A stretch of DNA of 64,000 nucleotides, from contig NZ_CP020809.1 of assembly GCF_002157835.1 (NCBI RefSeq), positions 2,480,001 through 2,544,000 of the forward strand. Reading direction: 5' to 3'. The first letter of the stretch is position 1. The number at the start of each line of letters is the position of its first letter. The notes under the pieces are model-generated. The model saw only the letters and a list, made by a program, of their open reading frames with translations, was not told the DNA's origin and ran no database searches. The DNA comes from Mycobacterium dioxanotrophicus (GTDB lineage: Bacteria > Actinomycetota > Actinomycetes > Mycobacteriales > Mycobacteriaceae). A program made the translations under genes and the position numbers. Positions 9,172-19,198 of the stretch are shown piece by piece.

Positions 9172-9992
9172 AGCCGGCCCTCGGCACGCAGCTGCGGGTG
9201 GACCCACTCCGGTGAACGGCGTTCCTTGAACGCCCGGAAGCCCTCGGCGGCCTCGGCGCCGCTGTAGCTGGCCTTCATGCCGATCCGGTCGTAGAGCCCC
9301 AGGTAGTTGTCGAGGCTCGACTTCACCACTCCGCGGGCCCGCGGTGCGGTCCGGCAGCACTGGCCCAGCACCTCACGGGCCGCGTTCGCCAGTTCGTCGT
9401 GTGGGACGACGCGCGCGACCATGCCCCAGTCGACGGCCTCGGCGGCCGACAGTGTGCGCCCGGTGAACATCAGATCGCGGGTGCGCACCGGCCCGATCAA
9501 ACGGGCCAGCATCTGGCTGTAGTAGGTGTCGGCGATGCCGCGGTAGAGCTCGGGCACCCGGAACGTGGCGCGATCGCTCACCACGGCCATGTCGCTGCAG
9601 ATCGCGATCTGCAGCCCGCCGCCCTGACACAGCCCGTTGACGGCACTCACCACCGGCTTGACCGACTGGCGCAGCGTCTCGAACGGTGTGACGTCCATGG
9701 ACAGCGCTGCGCCGAAGCTCATCCAGTCGTCGATGCCGTCGCCGCCCCCGAGGTCGCCCCCCGGCGCGAACACGTCACCGGTACCCGTGATGAGTAGGCC
9801 GGCCAGGTCGGGGTCGGCTTCCACGTGGGTGACCGCGTACCGGATACCGAAGTACATCGCCGGGGTCATGGCGTTGCGGGCGGCGGGACGGTCGAGGGTG
9901 ACGACGCCGAACGGCCCCTGCCGTTCAAACCTCAGATAGGGCGTGCCGAGCCAGTCGCCCTCGGGAGGTCGCGGGGTGTGTCCCGATGTCAT
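9168..9992 (-). CDS. Enoyl-CoA hydratase/isomerase family protein
   Basis: This 274-residue crotonase-fold protein shows the oxyanion-hole segments GDVFAPGGDLGGG and NGLCQGGGLQIAICSDMAV, and the usual GRTLSAAEAVDWGMV segment. Crotonases act on acyl-CoA thioesters, commonly hydrating a 2-enoyl-CoA in beta-oxidation. The exact substrate is unknown. It follows the ribokinase gene on the same strand after 45 bases, so the two may be cotranscribed. Confidence 0.9.
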   Translation of the reverse strand: MTSGHTPRPPEGDWLGTPYLRFERQGPFGVVTLDRPAARNAMTPAMYFGIRYAVTHVEADPDLAGLLITGTGDVFAPGGDLGGGDGIDDWMSFGAALSMDVTPFETLRQSVKPVVSAVNGLCQGGGLQIAICSDMAVVSDRATFRVPELYRGIADTYYSQMLARLIGPVRTRDLMFTGRTLSAAEAVDWGMVARVVPHDELANAAREVLGQCCRTAPRARGVVKSSLDNYLGLYDRIGMKASYSGAEAAEGFRAFKERRSPEWVHPQLRAEGRL

Positions 9993-10037
9993 GAGTGCCG
10001 ACTATAACGGCAACGGTATCGGCTTCAGTTCGTCGCC

Positions 10038-10898
10038 TCAGTGGGCCAGCATCGCGTCGATGTCGGCCCCGCTCGGAGCGCAGTCACCCGCGCCGCGCAC
10101 CAGCGTCGCCAAGGCGCCGGCCGCACACGCGCGACGCAGCGCGTCCTCGAACCCCGAGCACCAATCGGCGGCCAGCACACCGGCGAACACATCGCCTGCT
10201 CCGGTGGTGTCCACCGCCCGGACCGCAGGCGCATGCACATCGAACCGCTCGTCGGCGCCGATGTAGCTCGCCCCGCGTGAGCCGCGGGTGATCACCAGAT
10301 GGTTCACCGGCCAATGCCATTCGGCGGCTTCGGACTCGTTGACCACCACCACGTCGACCACTGCGGACAGCGCCAGCAGGTCATGGGCCCGGGTCCCGGG
10401 CGGTGACGCGTTGAGCATCACGACGGCACCGGCCGCCCGCGCGAGTCGGGCCGCTGCGATCGCCGTCGCCGGCGGGATCTCCAGCTGCATCAACACCACC
10501 TCGGCGGAGGTGATGGCCGCGCGGGCGGCGGCGGACTTGACCTCGACGTGCGCGTTGGCGCCGGGTGCCACCACGATGCTGTTCTCGCCGCCGGCCTCGA
10601 CGACGATGGCCGCCGACCCGCTGGGGCCCGGCACGGTCGCGACCGCGTCCAGGCCGACGCCGTTGGCCTTGAGGTGAGTGCGCAGGGAATCGGCGACCGG
10701 ATCGTCGCCGAGTGCGGCGACCAGACTCACCGAGGCTCCGGCACGGGCCGCCGCGACGGCCTGATTACCACCCTTGCCGCCGGACGCCGACGACAGCGAC
10801 GACGCCAGCACGGTCTGACCGGGTTTGGGCAGCGCCGACACGGCAAACGTGAGATCCGCGTTGACGCTTCCGACCACGCACACCCGTGAGGACGCCAT
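10038..10898 (-). CDS. rbsK: PfkB-family carbohydrate kinase, probably ribokinase
   Basis: This 286-residue protein has the ribokinase layout: VCVVGSVNADLTF at the N-terminus, ASGGKGGNQAVAAARAG for sugar binding, NESEAAEW, and the C-terminal DTTGAGDVFAG with the catalytic Asp and anion hole. It phosphorylates a pentose, most likely ribose. I chose the ATG at 10898 (MASSRVCVVG), as the longer frame runs into the proA promoter. It is divergent from proA with 72 bases between starts. No ribose transporter is adjacent. Confidence 0.9.
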   Translation of the reverse strand: MASSRVCVVGSVNADLTFAVSALPKPGQTVLASSLSSASGGKGGNQAVAAARAGASVSLVAALGDDPVADSLRTHLKANGVGLDAVATVPGPSGSAAIVVEAGGENSIVVAPGANAHVEVKSAAARAAITSAEVVLMQLEIPPATAIAAARLARAAGAVVMLNASPPGTRAHDLLALSAVVDVVVVNESEAAEWHWPVNHLVITRGSRGASYIGADERFDVHAPAVRAVDTTGAGDVFAGVLAADWCSGFEDALRRACAAGALATLVRGAGDCAPSGADIDAMLAH

Positions 10899-10970
10899 AG
10901 TCGACAACGCTAAACCAGTCGGGTGCTGACACGTGTCGAGCTCGGTGAACACCTCCGATACCCTGGGACG

Positions 10971-12230
10971 ATGAGTGTGCAGACACCACCCGTGAGCGCG
11001 CCGACGCAGGATTTGCGGGAGCAGGTGCACGAGGCCGCCCGGCGCGCCCGGGTCGCGGCACGCACCCTGGCCACACTGAACACGGCAACCAAGAACCGCG
11101 CGCTGCATGCGGCCGCCGACAGTGTGCTCGCCGGCGTCGACGCCGTGCTGGCCGCCAACGCGGGCGACCTCGACGCGGCCCGGGACGCCGGCACCCCCGA
11201 CGCGATGCTCGACCGGCTGGCGCTCAATCCGCAACGCATCGACGGCATCGCCGCGGGCCTGCGCCAGGTGGCCGGGCTGCCCGACCCCGTCGGTGAGGTG
11301 CTGCGCGGACGCACCCTACCCAACGGCCTGCAGCTGCGACAGCAGCGCGTGCCGCTCGGTGTGGTGGGCATGGTCTACGAGGGCCGGCCCAACGTCACGG
11401 TCGACGCTTTCGGGCTGACCCTCAAATCCGGCAATGCAGCGCTCTTGCGTGGCAGTTCCTCGGCGGTGCGCTCCAACGAGGCGCTGGTGCAAGCGCTGCG
11501 GGCCGCGCTGGTGGCCGAGGGGCTGCCCGCCGATGCCGTGCAGCTGCTGCCGAGTCACGACCGGGCCAGTGTGACGCATCTGATCCAGGCCCGCGGCCTG
11601 GTCGATGTGGTGATCCCGCGCGGAGGGGCCGGCCTGATCGACGCCGTGGTGCGCGACGCGCAGGTGCCGACCATCGAGACCGGCGTCGGCAATTGCCATG
11701 TGTACGTTCATGAATCGGCTGATCTCGACCTGGCCGAGAAGATCCTGCTGAACTCCAAGACCCGCAGGCCCAGCGTGTGCAATTCCGCTGAGTCGCTGTT
11801 GGTCGATGCCGCCATCGCCGATGTCGCGGTGCCGCGGCTCGTCACGGCGTTGCAGGATGCCGGGGTCACCGTGCACGCTGATCCCTCCGAAGAGGAGCTG
11901 CGCGCCGAGTTCCTGTCGATGGACATCGCGCTGGCCGTGGTGGACGGCGTCGACGGCGCGATCGCCCACATCGCCGAGTACGGCACCGGGCACACCGAGG
12001 CCATCGTGACCACCGATCTTGCTGCGGCACAGCGATTCACCGAGCGGGTGGACGCCGCCGCGGTGATGGTGAACGCGTCCACCGCATTCACCGACGGCGA
12101 GCAGTTCGGCTTCGGCGCCGAAATCGGCATCTCCACCCAGAAGCTGCATGCCCGCGGCCCGATGGGGCTGCCCGAGCTGACCTCGACCAAATGGATCGTG
12201 TGGGGCGACGGTCAGACCCGCCCGGCCTAG
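10971..12230 (+). CDS. proA: Gamma-glutamyl phosphate reductase
   Basis: This 419-residue enzyme reduces gamma-glutamyl phosphate to the semialdehyde, the second step of proline synthesis after ProB. Typical blocks are [39 protein letters not shown] and the catalytic cysteine region [15 protein letters not shown]. The ATG at 10971 ([11 protein letters not shown]) is preferred over an upstream in-frame start. It is followed after 19 bases by the MoxR gene on the same strand. Confidence 0.96.
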   Translation: MSVQTPPVSAPTQDLREQVHEAARRARVAARTLATLNTATKNRALHAAADSVLAGVDAVLAANAGDLDAARDAGTPDAMLDRLALNPQRIDGIAAGLRQVAGLPDPVGEVLRGRTLPNGLQLRQQRVPLGVVGMVYEGRPNVTVDAFGLTLKSGNAALLRGSSSAVRSNEALVQALRAALVAEGLPADAVQLLPSHDRASVTHLIQARGLVDVVIPRGGAGLIDAVVRDAQVPTIETGVGNCHVYVHESADLDLAEKILLNSKTRRPSVCNSAESLLVDAAIADVAVPRLVTALQDAGVTVHADPSEEELRAEFLSMDIALAVVDGVDGAIAHIAEYGTGHTEAIVTTDLAAAQRFTERVDAAAVMVNASTAFTDGEQFGFGAEIGISTQKLHARGPMGLPELTSTKWIVWGDGQTRPA

Positions 12231-12249
12231 ACAACCAAGGGAGAACCAC

Positions 12250-13149
12250 GTGAGCGTGCCCGCTCGCCCGGCACCGCTGTTCGCCGACATCGACGATGTC
12301 GCGCGGCGCCTTGCCGAAACCGGATACCTGCCCGATACCGCCACGGCCACCGCGGTTTTCCTCGCCGATCGGCTCGGCAAGCCACTGCTGGTGGAAGGTC
12401 CGGCCGGTGTGGGCAAGACCGAACTGGCCCGCGCGGTCGCGCAGACCACCGGCAGCGAACTGGTGCGGCTGCAGTGCTACGAGGGCGTCGACGAGGCCCG
12501 CGCGCTCTACGAGTGGAACCACGCCAAGCAGATCCTGCGCATCCAGGCGGGCCAAGGCTCGATTGCCGGCAGCGGCGGCGGGGACTGGGATCAGACGAAG
12601 ATGGACGTGTTCAGCGAGGAGTTCCTGCTGAGCCGCCCGCTGCTGACCGCGATCCGGCGCACCGACCCGACCGTGCTGCTCATCGACGAGACCGACAAGG
12701 CCGACATCGAGATCGAGGGCCTGCTGCTGGAGGTGCTGTCCGACTTCGCGGTCACCGTGCCGGAACTGGGCACCATCACCGCCGAGCGCCCGCCGTTCGT
12801 CCTGCTGACGTCCAACGCCACCCGCGAACTGTCCGAGGCGCTCAAGCGGCGTTGCCTGTTCCTGCACATCGACTTTCCCGATGCCGACCTGGAGCGGCGC
12901 ATCCTGCTGTCCCGGGTTCCGGAACTGCCCGAACACATCGCCGCCGAGCTCGTGCGGATCATCGGGGTGCTGCGGGGCATGCAGCTCAAGAAACTTCCTT
13001 CGGTCGCCGAGACCATCGACTGGGGCCGCACCGTGCTGGCCCTCGGCCTGGACACCATCGACGACGCGATGATCGCCGCTACGCTCGGCGTGGTCCTCAA
13101 ACACCAGTCCGATCAGCAGCGAGCCGCAGGGGAGCTGAGGCTCAACTGA
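12250..13149 (+). CDS. MoxR-family AAA+ ATPase
   Basis: This 299-residue protein has a Walker A GPAGVGKTELAR, a Walker B VLLIDETDKAD and a sensor region LTSNATRELSEALKRRC. MoxR ATPases act with VWA-domain partners as chaperones that mature or assemble protein complexes. The GTG start follows AAGGGAGAA with good spacing. Its stop overlaps the ATG of the VWA gene (TGATG), so the pair is coupled. The M. tuberculosis counterpart is Rv2426c. Client proteins are unknown. Confidence 0.93.
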   Translation: MSVPARPAPLFADIDDVARRLAETGYLPDTATATAVFLADRLGKPLLVEGPAGVGKTELARAVAQTTGSELVRLQCYEGVDEARALYEWNHAKQILRIQAGQGSIAGSGGGDWDQTKMDVFSEEFLLSRPLLTAIRRTDPTVLLIDETDKADIEIEGLLLEVLSDFAVTVPELGTITAERPPFVLLTSNATRELSEALKRRCLFLHIDFPDADLERRILLSRVPELPEHIAAELVRIIGVLRGMQLKKLPSVAETIDWGRTVLALGLDTIDDAMIAATLGVVLKHQSDQQRAAGELRLN

Positions 13150-14594
13150 TGGCCTCTCGCCGGATCCGACCGCCGCAGCCGCTGGCCCCGCACGGCCTGC
13201 CGGGGCATCTCGTCGAGTTCGTCGAAGCCCTTCGCAAGCAAGGTATCTCGGTCGGCCCGTCGGAGACGGTGGATGCGGGCCGGGTGATGACGGTGCTGGG
13301 ACTGGGGGACCGCGAAGCGCTGCGGGAGGGCATCGCATGCGCAGTCCTGCGTCGCGCCGACCACCGCGATACCTACGACGCGATGTTCGACCTGTTCTTC
13401 CCGGCTGCGCTGGGTGCGCGGACCGTGCTGTCCGACGACGATGCGCCCGACGACCAGGCCCAGCAGCTGCCGCCGGAGGATGTCGAGGCCATGCGGGCCG
13501 CGTTGATCCAAATGCTTTCCGACAACGAGGATCTGGCGAGTCTGGACGACCGGTTGGCAGCGATGATCGCGCAGATCGTCGAGGCCTACGGCCGGTACAA
13601 CTCGAGCCGGGGGCCGTCGTATTCGTCGTATCAGGCGCTCAAGGCCATGAGTTTGGACGATCTGGAGGGCCGGTTGCTCGCCGGGCTGTTGGCCCCGTAC
13701 GGCGACGAGCCGACGCCCACCCAGGAAGAGATCGCCAAAGCGATGGCTGCGCAGCGGATCTCGCAGCTGCGCAAGATGGTGGAGGCGGAGACCAAGCGCC
13801 GCACCGCCGAACAGCTGGGCCGCGAGCACGTCCAGATGTACGGCGTGCCGCAGCTGTCGGAGAACGTCGAATTCCTGCGTGCCTCAGGTGAACAGCTGCG
13901 CCAGATGCGCAAGACCGTTGCGCCGCTGGCCCGTACCCTGGCGACCCGGTTGGCCGCGCGGCGGCGTCGCTCCCGGGCCGGCGAGATCGATCTGCGCAAG
14001 ACGCTGCGCAAGTCGATGTCGACCGGCGGTGTGCCGATCGACGTGGTACTCCGCAAGCCTCACCCCGCCCGGCCCGAGCTGGTGGTGCTGTGCGATGTGT
14101 CCGGCTCGGTCGCCGGTTTCAGCCACTTCACGCTGATGCTGGTGGCGGCCCTGCGTCAGCAGTTCTCCCGCGTCCGCGTCTTCGCCTTCATCGACACCAC
14201 CGATGAGGTCACCGAGCTGTTCGGGCCAGAAGCCGACCTGGCGGTCGCCGTGCAGCGCATCACCCGGGAGGCGGGCGTGTACACCCGCGACGGCCACTCC
14301 GACTACGGGCATGCGTTCGTGTCGTTCTTGGAGAAGTTCCCGAGTGTGCTTTCACCACGCAGTTCGCTGCTGGTGCTCGGAGACGGGCGCAACAACTACC
14401 GCAATCCGCAGGCCGACCTGCTGGCGCACATGGTGTCGGCGAGCAGGCACGCGCACTGGCTCAACCCCGAACCGAGGCGCCTGTGGGGCAGCGGGGACTC
14501 TGCGGCGCCCACGTACGGCGAGGTGATCACCATGCACGAGTGCCGCTCGGCCAAGCAGCTGGCCTCCGTCATCGACGGGCTGTTGCCGGTCTGA
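13149..14594 (+). CDS. VWA-domain (CoxE-like) protein, MoxR partner
   Basis: The 481-residue protein starts MASRRIRPPQ at the ATG overlapping the MoxR stop. A longer open frame upstream runs antisense-like through MoxR and is not real. The N-terminal half is helical. The C-terminal part is a von Willebrand A domain with the metal-binding MIDAS motif CDVSGSVAGF and the later LVLGDGRNNYR. CoxE/VWA proteins pair with MoxR ATPases in metal-dependent chaperone complexes. It corresponds to Rv2425c in gene order. Confidence 0.92.
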   Translation: MASRRIRPPQPLAPHGLPGHLVEFVEALRKQGISVGPSETVDAGRVMTVLGLGDREALREGIACAVLRRADHRDTYDAMFDLFFPAALGARTVLSDDDAPDDQAQQLPPEDVEAMRAALIQMLSDNEDLASLDDRLAAMIAQIVEAYGRYNSSRGPSYSSYQALKAMSLDDLEGRLLAGLLAPYGDEPTPTQEEIAKAMAAQRISQLRKMVEAETKRRTAEQLGREHVQMYGVPQLSENVEFLRASGEQLRQMRKTVAPLARTLATRLAARRRRSRAGEIDLRKTLRKSMSTGGVPIDVVLRKPHPARPELVVLCDVSGSVAGFSHFTLMLVAALRQQFSRVRVFAFIDTTDEVTELFGPEADLAVAVQRITREAGVYTRDGHSDYGHAFVSFLEKFPSVLSPRSSLLVLGDGRNNYRNPQADLLAHMVSASRHAHWLNPEPRRLWGSGDSAAPTYGEVITMHECRSAKQLASVIDGLLPV

Positions 14595-14668
14595 GCCGCC
14601 ACCTCGGCACTGCCGCTTAAAACCGCCATTCATGAGGCCGAACCACCCCTGCCGTAAGCTGGCTGCTC

Positions 14669-15346
14669 GTGGCAAGACGGCGCAGGCTGGGTGTGATGGG
14701 TGGGACATTCGATCCGATCCACAACGGGCACCTCGTCGCCGCCAGCGAGGTGGCCGATCTCTTCGAGCTCGACGAAGTGGTGTTCGTGCCGACCGGCGAA
14801 CCGTGGCAGAAGCACGACCGGCAGGTCAGCGCCGCCGAGGACCGGTACCTCATGACCGTCATCGCCACGGCATCCAACCCGCGGTTCTCGGTGAGCCGGG
14901 TCGACATCGACCGGGGCGGCCCCACCTACACCACTGACACGCTGCGTGATCTGACGAAACTCAACGCCACCAGCGATCTGTTCTTCATCACCGGCGCCGA
15001 TGCCCTGGCGTCGATCCTGTCCTGGCAGAACTGGGAGGACCTTTTTTCGATGGCGAAGTTCGTCGGCGTCAGCCGACCGGGCTATGAGCTCGACGGTAAG
15101 CACATCTCGGCGGCCCGTCAGGAGCTCCCGGCCGACGCACTGCAACTCGTGGAGGTACCCGCGCTGGCGATCTCGTCGAGCGACTGCCGCCAGCGTGCGG
15201 AGGCCTCCCGGCCCATCTGGTACCTGGTACCCGACGGCGTGGTGCAGTACGTGGCGAAGCGTGGCCTCTACACCGCCCCGGACACGAGGAGCGCAGGAAA
15301 CGGCCCCGACGCGAGCAACGGCCACAACGGAGGGGGACCCCGATGA
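14669..15346 (+). CDS. nadD: Nicotinate-nucleotide adenylyltransferase
   Basis: This 225-residue enzyme makes deamido-NAD+ from nicotinate mononucleotide and ATP, supplying the substrate of NadE, also in this window. It shows the nucleotidyltransferase motif [12 protein letters not shown] and the C-terminal [11 protein letters not shown] (the family ISSTxIR-type site). The GTG at 14669 begins 9 bases after a TAAGCT -10 element (14655-14660) and has no Shine-Dalgarno, so it may be leaderless. Its stop overlaps the rsfS start (ATGA). Confidence 0.96.
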   Translation: MARRRRLGVMGGTFDPIHNGHLVAASEVADLFELDEVVFVPTGEPWQKHDRQVSAAEDRYLMTVIATASNPRFSVSRVDIDRGGPTYTTDTLRDLTKLNATSDLFFITGADALASILSWQNWEDLFSMAKFVGVSRPGYELDGKHISAARQELPADALQLVEVPALAISSSDCRQRAEASRPIWYLVPDGVVQYVAKRGLYTAPDTRSAGNGPDASNGHNGGGPR

Positions 15347-15720
15347 CCGCCACGACTGACGCCATCGCCATGGCCGAAGTGGCTGCCCGCGCGGCAGCGG
15401 GCAAGCTCGCCGACGATGTCGTGGTGATCGACGTGTCCGGTCAGCTGGTCATCACCGACTGCTTTGTCATCGCCTCGGCGTCCAACGAACGTCAGGTCAA
15501 CGCCATCGTCGACGAGGTCGAGGAGAAGATGCGGCTCGCGGGGTACAAGCCCGCCCGCCGTGAGGGCACCCGCGAGGGACGCTGGACGCTGCTGGACTAC
15601 ATCGACATCGTCGTGCATATCCAGCATCAGGACGAACGCAACTTCTACGCTCTGGACCGCCTGTGGCGGGACTGCCCGCAGATTCCCGTCGACCTGGATC
15701 ACCAGGACTCCGTCGAATGA
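15343..15720 (+). CDS. rsfS: Ribosome silencing factor RsfS
   Basis: The 125-residue protein belongs to the RsfS/Iojap/DUF143 family, which binds L14 on the 50S subunit and blocks subunit joining in starvation. Conserved parts are [35 protein letters not shown] and the [13 protein letters not shown] segment. It overlaps nadD upstream and gpgP downstream by 4 bases each, so three genes are translationally coupled. This nadD-rsfS order is common in bacteria. Confidence 0.95.
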   Translation: MTATTDAIAMAEVAARAAAGKLADDVVVIDVSGQLVITDCFVIASASNERQVNAIVDEVEEKMRLAGYKPARREGTREGRWTLLDYIDIVVHIQHQDERNFYALDRLWRDCPQIPVDLDHQDSVE

Positions 15721-16385
15721 GGTTCCGTCGGCTGCTGCTGCTCCGGCACGGCCAGACCGAGTACAACGCGGGCAGCCGCATGCAGGGCCAGCTCGACACC
15801 GACTTGTCCGATCTGGGACGCGACCAAGCCGCCGCTGCTGCCGAAGTGCTGGCGAAACGTCAACCGCTGCTGATCGTCTCGTCGGATCTCAAACGCGCGC
15901 TGGACACCGCCATGACGCTCGGGGACCGCGCGGGACTTCCGGTGCAGATCGACGAGCGACTCCGCGAGACGCATCTCGGGGATTGGCAGGGTTTGACCCA
16001 CCTCGAGGTCGATGCCGTGGCACCGGGCGCCCGCGCGATCTGGCGTGATGACGCCCGGTGGGCGCCGCACGGCGGCGAGAGCCGCGTCGATGTCGCGCGG
16101 CGCAGCGTGCCGCTGGTATCCGAAATTGTTGCCGCACAACATGAGTGGGGACTCGACGCACCGGAGCGACCCGTGGTGTTGGTGGCCCACGGTGGGCTCA
16201 TCGCGGCGCTCACCGCGGGGTTGCTGGGGCTGCCGGTCGACAACTGGCCGGTGCTGGGCGGGATGGGCAATGCCAGTTGGGTGCAGCTGTCCGGGCATTC
16301 CGCCGACGATGCCCCCTTCGACGACATCCGCTGGCGGCTGGACGTGTGGAACGCCTCGGCGCAGGTGGCCAACGATGTCCTCTGA
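15717..16385 (+). CDS. gpgP: Histidine phosphatase, glucosyl-3-phosphoglycerate phosphatase
   Basis: This 222-residue protein is a phosphoglycerate-mutase-like phosphatase with the catalytic [11 protein letters not shown] at the N-terminus and [13 protein letters not shown] near the C-terminus. Close match in length and sequence to Rv2419c, known as GpgP, which dephosphorylates glucosyl-3-phosphoglycerate in the synthesis of methylglucose lipopolysaccharides. The neighbouring octT supports this role. The ATG at 15717 overlaps the rsfS stop. Confidence 0.88.
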   Translation: MRFRRLLLLRHGQTEYNAGSRMQGQLDTDLSDLGRDQAAAAAEVLAKRQPLLIVSSDLKRALDTAMTLGDRAGLPVQIDERLRETHLGDWQGLTHLEVDAVAPGARAIWRDDARWAPHGGESRVDVARRSVPLVSEIVAAQHEWGLDAPERPVVLVAHGGLIAALTAGLLGLPVDNWPVLGGMGNASWVQLSGHSADDAPFDDIRWRLDVWNASAQVANDVL

Positions 16386-17136
16386 GCCCACCGTCGGTCC
16401 GCCCCAGGGGCGCAGGCCGACGCTGTTGGTGTTCGCGGACTCGCTGTCCTATTTCGGTCCGACGGGTGGGCTGCCGTCCGACGATCCCAGGATCTGGCCC
16501 AATATTGTTGCCGAGCAACTCGGTTGGGATCTGGAGCTCATCGGCCGCATCGGCTGGACCAGCCGGGACGTGTGGTGGGCTGCCACTCAGGACCCACGGG
16601 CGTGGGCGGCGCTGCCGCGGGCCGGCGCGGTGATCTTCGCGACCGGCGGCATGGATTCGTTGCCGTCGCCGCTGCCGACGGCGCTGCGGGAACTCATCCG
16701 CTATGTGCGGCCGGCGTGGCTGCGACGGTGGGCGCGCGACGGCTACGGCTGGCTGCAGCCGCGGTTGTCACCGATCGCCCGCTCCGCGCTTCCGCCGAAC
16801 GTCACGGTCGAATATCTCGAAATGACGCGTAACGCCATCGATTTCAACCGTCCCGGCATTCCGGTAGTGGCGTCTCTGCCCTCGGTGCACACCGCCGAGA
16901 CATACGGCAAAGCCCATCACGGCCGCGAACCGACCGTGCAGGCCATCACGACCTGGGCCGAGGAGCACGATGTGCCACTGGTGGACCTGAAAGCGGCCGT
17001 CGCCGACGAGGTTCTCAGTGGGCGCGGCAACCCCGATGGCATTCACTGGAACTTCGAGGCGCATCGCGCGGTGGCCGAGTTGATGATCAAGGCTCTCGCG
17101 ACAGCAGGTGTCCCACAACAGAATTCCGCCAACTGA
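16375..17136 (+). CDS. octT: SGNH-fold diglucosylglycerate octanoyltransferase
   Basis: The 253-residue protein starts [12 protein letters not shown], overlapping gpgP by 11 bases. It has an SGNH-hydrolase pattern: nucleophile block FADSLSYFG, and [10 protein letters not shown] with the catalytic Asp/His near the C-terminus. The counterpart in this position of M. tuberculosis, Rv2418c, is OctT, which adds octanoate to diglucosylglycerate in methylglucose lipopolysaccharide synthesis. The assignment rests on this synteny and on the family fold. Adjacency to gpgP fits one pathway. Confidence 0.8.
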   Translation: MSSEPTVGPPQGRRPTLLVFADSLSYFGPTGGLPSDDPRIWPNIVAEQLGWDLELIGRIGWTSRDVWWAATQDPRAWAALPRAGAVIFATGGMDSLPSPLPTALRELIRYVRPAWLRRWARDGYGWLQPRLSPIARSALPPNVTVEYLEMTRNAIDFNRPGIPVVASLPSVHTAETYGKAHHGREPTVQAITTWAEEHDVPLVDLKAAVADEVLSGRGNPDGIHWNFEAHRAVAELMIKALATAGVPQQNSAN

Positions 17137-17138
17137 CG

Positions 17139-17987
17139 ATGGCTGTCGTGGTGGTGACAGACTCGTCGTCGCGGCTGCGCTCCGAACTGCGCGACGACCT
17201 GGCGATCCGGCAGGTCCCGCTGCACATCCTCGATGACGGCGCCGACCTGCGTGACGGCATCGACCCGCTTCCGTACGACATCCACGACCGGGCCCGCGTG
17301 ACCACGGCAGGCGCTTCCCCCGCCGAACTCGCGGCCGTCTATCGCCAGGCGCTGGCCGACAGCGATGGCGATGGGGTTGTCGCCGTGCATATTTCGGCGG
17401 CCCTGTCGAGCACCTACAGCTCGGCGGCGTTGGCGGCGCGGGAATTCGGCCACGCGGTGCGGGTGGTGAATTCACGATCGGCGGCCATGGGGGTGGGCTT
17501 CGTCGCGCTCGCCGCTGCCCGCTCGGCCCGCACCGGCGCCGTACTCGACGAGGTCGAGGCGGCGGCTCGCGCCGCGGTGCCCCGCGGGCACGCCTTCATC
17601 GTCGTGCATCGGCTGGACAACCTGCGTCGCAGCGGCCGCCTCGGTACCGCGGCATCCTGGTTGGGCACCGCGCTGTCGCTCAATCCGCTGCTGCGGATGG
17701 ACGTCGATGGTCGCCTGGTGCTTTCGCAGCGCATCCGCACCGTGTCGAAAGCCCATGCGGCGCTTGTCGATCAGGTGGTCGAGGTGATCGGAGACCGCCC
17801 GGCCGGCATCGCGGTGCACCACGTCGACAACCCCGCAGGCGCCGACGCGGTCGGCGCGGCGCTCAGTGAGCGGCTGCCGCAACTGGCGTCACCGACGGTG
17901 ACTGACATGGGGCCGGTCCTCGGCGTGCACGTCGGTGCGGGGGCGATCGGCGTGTGCCTGTCGCTCGATCCCGCCCCCGAGTCGTAG
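17139..17987 (+). CDS. DegV-family fatty-acid-binding protein
   Basis: The 282-residue protein has the DegV signature VVTDSSSRL at the N-terminus, a two-domain EDD fold, and ISAALSSTYSSA and VHRLDNLRRSGRLG typical of the family. DegV proteins bind a fatty acid in a deep pocket and present it to kinases or other enzymes. It begins 2 bases after octT and matches Rv2417c in order. A link to the octanoyl or lipid chemistry of the preceding genes is tempting but unproven. Confidence 0.9.
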   Translation: MAVVVVTDSSSRLRSELRDDLAIRQVPLHILDDGADLRDGIDPLPYDIHDRARVTTAGASPAELAAVYRQALADSDGDGVVAVHISAALSSTYSSAALAAREFGHAVRVVNSRSAAMGVGFVALAAARSARTGAVLDEVEAAARAAVPRGHAFIVVHRLDNLRRSGRLGTAASWLGTALSLNPLLRMDVDGRLVLSQRIRTVSKAHAALVDQVVEVIGDRPAGIAVHHVDNPAGADAVGAALSERLPQLASPTVTDMGPVLGVHVGAGAIGVCLSLDPAPES

Positions 17988-17992
17988 GCCGC

Positions 17993-19045
17993 TCAGCCCG
18001 CGAAGCGTCCGGCGACCGGCGGCAGGTCCTTGAGCGTGAGGATGCCCGGTGCGGCGGCGACCACGGCGGGCACCGCGTTGGTCACGGGCAGTGCCGTGTA
18101 GATCATGCCCAGTCCGTTGAGACTGACCTCGCTCCAGTCCTTTGAGGGAAGGCAGTACACCACGGTGCGCATGTTGGGTACGCCGAACACCTGGATCACG
18201 TGACCGTGCGCGACCGGCTTCGGCGGTGTGACGTGGTTGCCCATGATCCAGTTGAATCCGACGCTGACCACGTTCTTGTCGCCGACCCAACCGCGGTGAT
18301 AGCCGTACACGCTCGCCACGGTGCCCTTCGGGATCTGCATGAACCCCAGGTCGGTGTCGTCGGTGGCGGCGGTGAACTGCACGTCGAAGGTGATCCGGTC
18401 CAGGTCTGCGCCGATGGCGTCGGCCATCATCGCCGCCGACTCGGCGAACACCTCACTTTCGCGGCGCACGCTCTCGGCCAGTCCGGGCGTCTGCGGATCC
18501 TGCCCGAAGCCCATCGCCGCCATCGTCCCCGCGGACTCGTAGACGCCGCAGTCGACCGACTCGGTGATGCGGATCTCGTCGACGCGTTCGCACGCGCTGC
18601 TGAGTACCATGCCGACCATGTTGGTCAGGCCCGGATGTGCGCCACTACCGAAGATCGTGGAATTGCCTGCCTCACAAGCTTTCTGGATACGAGCCAGGTC
18701 TTCCGGCGTTTGTTTGCCGCCGGTGATCCACGCCGCGCTGGAGCACACGTTGATGCCCGATTCCAGCAGTCGGACCAGCTCGTCGATGCTCGGCCAGATC
18801 GGGTTGTAGCAGCAGGCGTCCGGCTTGAGCGCGATCAGTGCGTCGATGTCGTTGGTGGCCTTGACGCCGGTGGGCTCCGGCCAGGCGGCGAGCTCGGCGG
18901 CGTCGACTCCGACCTTGTCGGCGCCGTACGCGTACACGCCCACCAGTTCCATGTCGTCACGAGCGATGATCGCGTGTAGCGACCGCTTGCCGATGTTGCC
19001 GGTGGTCCACTGGATGACCCTGAGCGGTCGGGGCGTTGTGCGCAT
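17993..19045 (-). CDS. NAD(P)-binding dihydrodipicolinate reductase-like protein
   Basis: The 350-residue protein starts MRTTPRPLRVIQWTTGNIGKRS with a Rossmann nucleotide-binding motif and has GSGAHPGLTNM and ESVDCGVYESA. It is of the DapB/2,4-diaminopentanoate-dehydrogenase-like group widespread in mycobacteria, where the substrate is usually unknown. The ATG at 19045 is backed by a GGAG ribosome binding site. It is convergent with degV, 5 bases apart. The open frame continues far upstream but has no basis there. Confidence 0.85.
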   Translation of the reverse strand: MRTTPRPLRVIQWTTGNIGKRSLHAIIARDDMELVGVYAYGADKVGVDAAELAAWPEPTGVKATNDIDALIALKPDACCYNPIWPSIDELVRLLESGINVCSSAAWITGGKQTPEDLARIQKACEAGNSTIFGSGAHPGLTNMVGMVLSSACERVDEIRITESVDCGVYESAGTMAAMGFGQDPQTPGLAESVRRESEVFAESAAMMADAIGADLDRITFDVQFTAATDDTDLGFMQIPKGTVASVYGYHRGWVGDKNVVSVGFNWIMGNHVTPPKPVAHGHVIQVFGVPNMRTVVYCLPSKDWSEVSLNGLGMIYTALPVTNAVPAVVAAAPGILTLKDLPPVAGRFAG

Positions 19046-19198
19046 GAATGGTCTCCTCGATGAGCCGGCACTGGTGCAGTAGACACTATCGACCGTCGTG
19101 TTCACTCGTCGTCGCCCCCGGCAAGAACGCCCTGGCGGGTCGTGCGTCGGCGTCGCACAATCGGATATGGGTCCACAATGACGGATCGAGGTCTGATC

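Noticed and set aside
12474..13148. N-terminal extension of the VWA protein
   Set aside because: The longer frame lies inside the MoxR gene in another reading frame; the real start is the ATG overlapping the MoxR stop.
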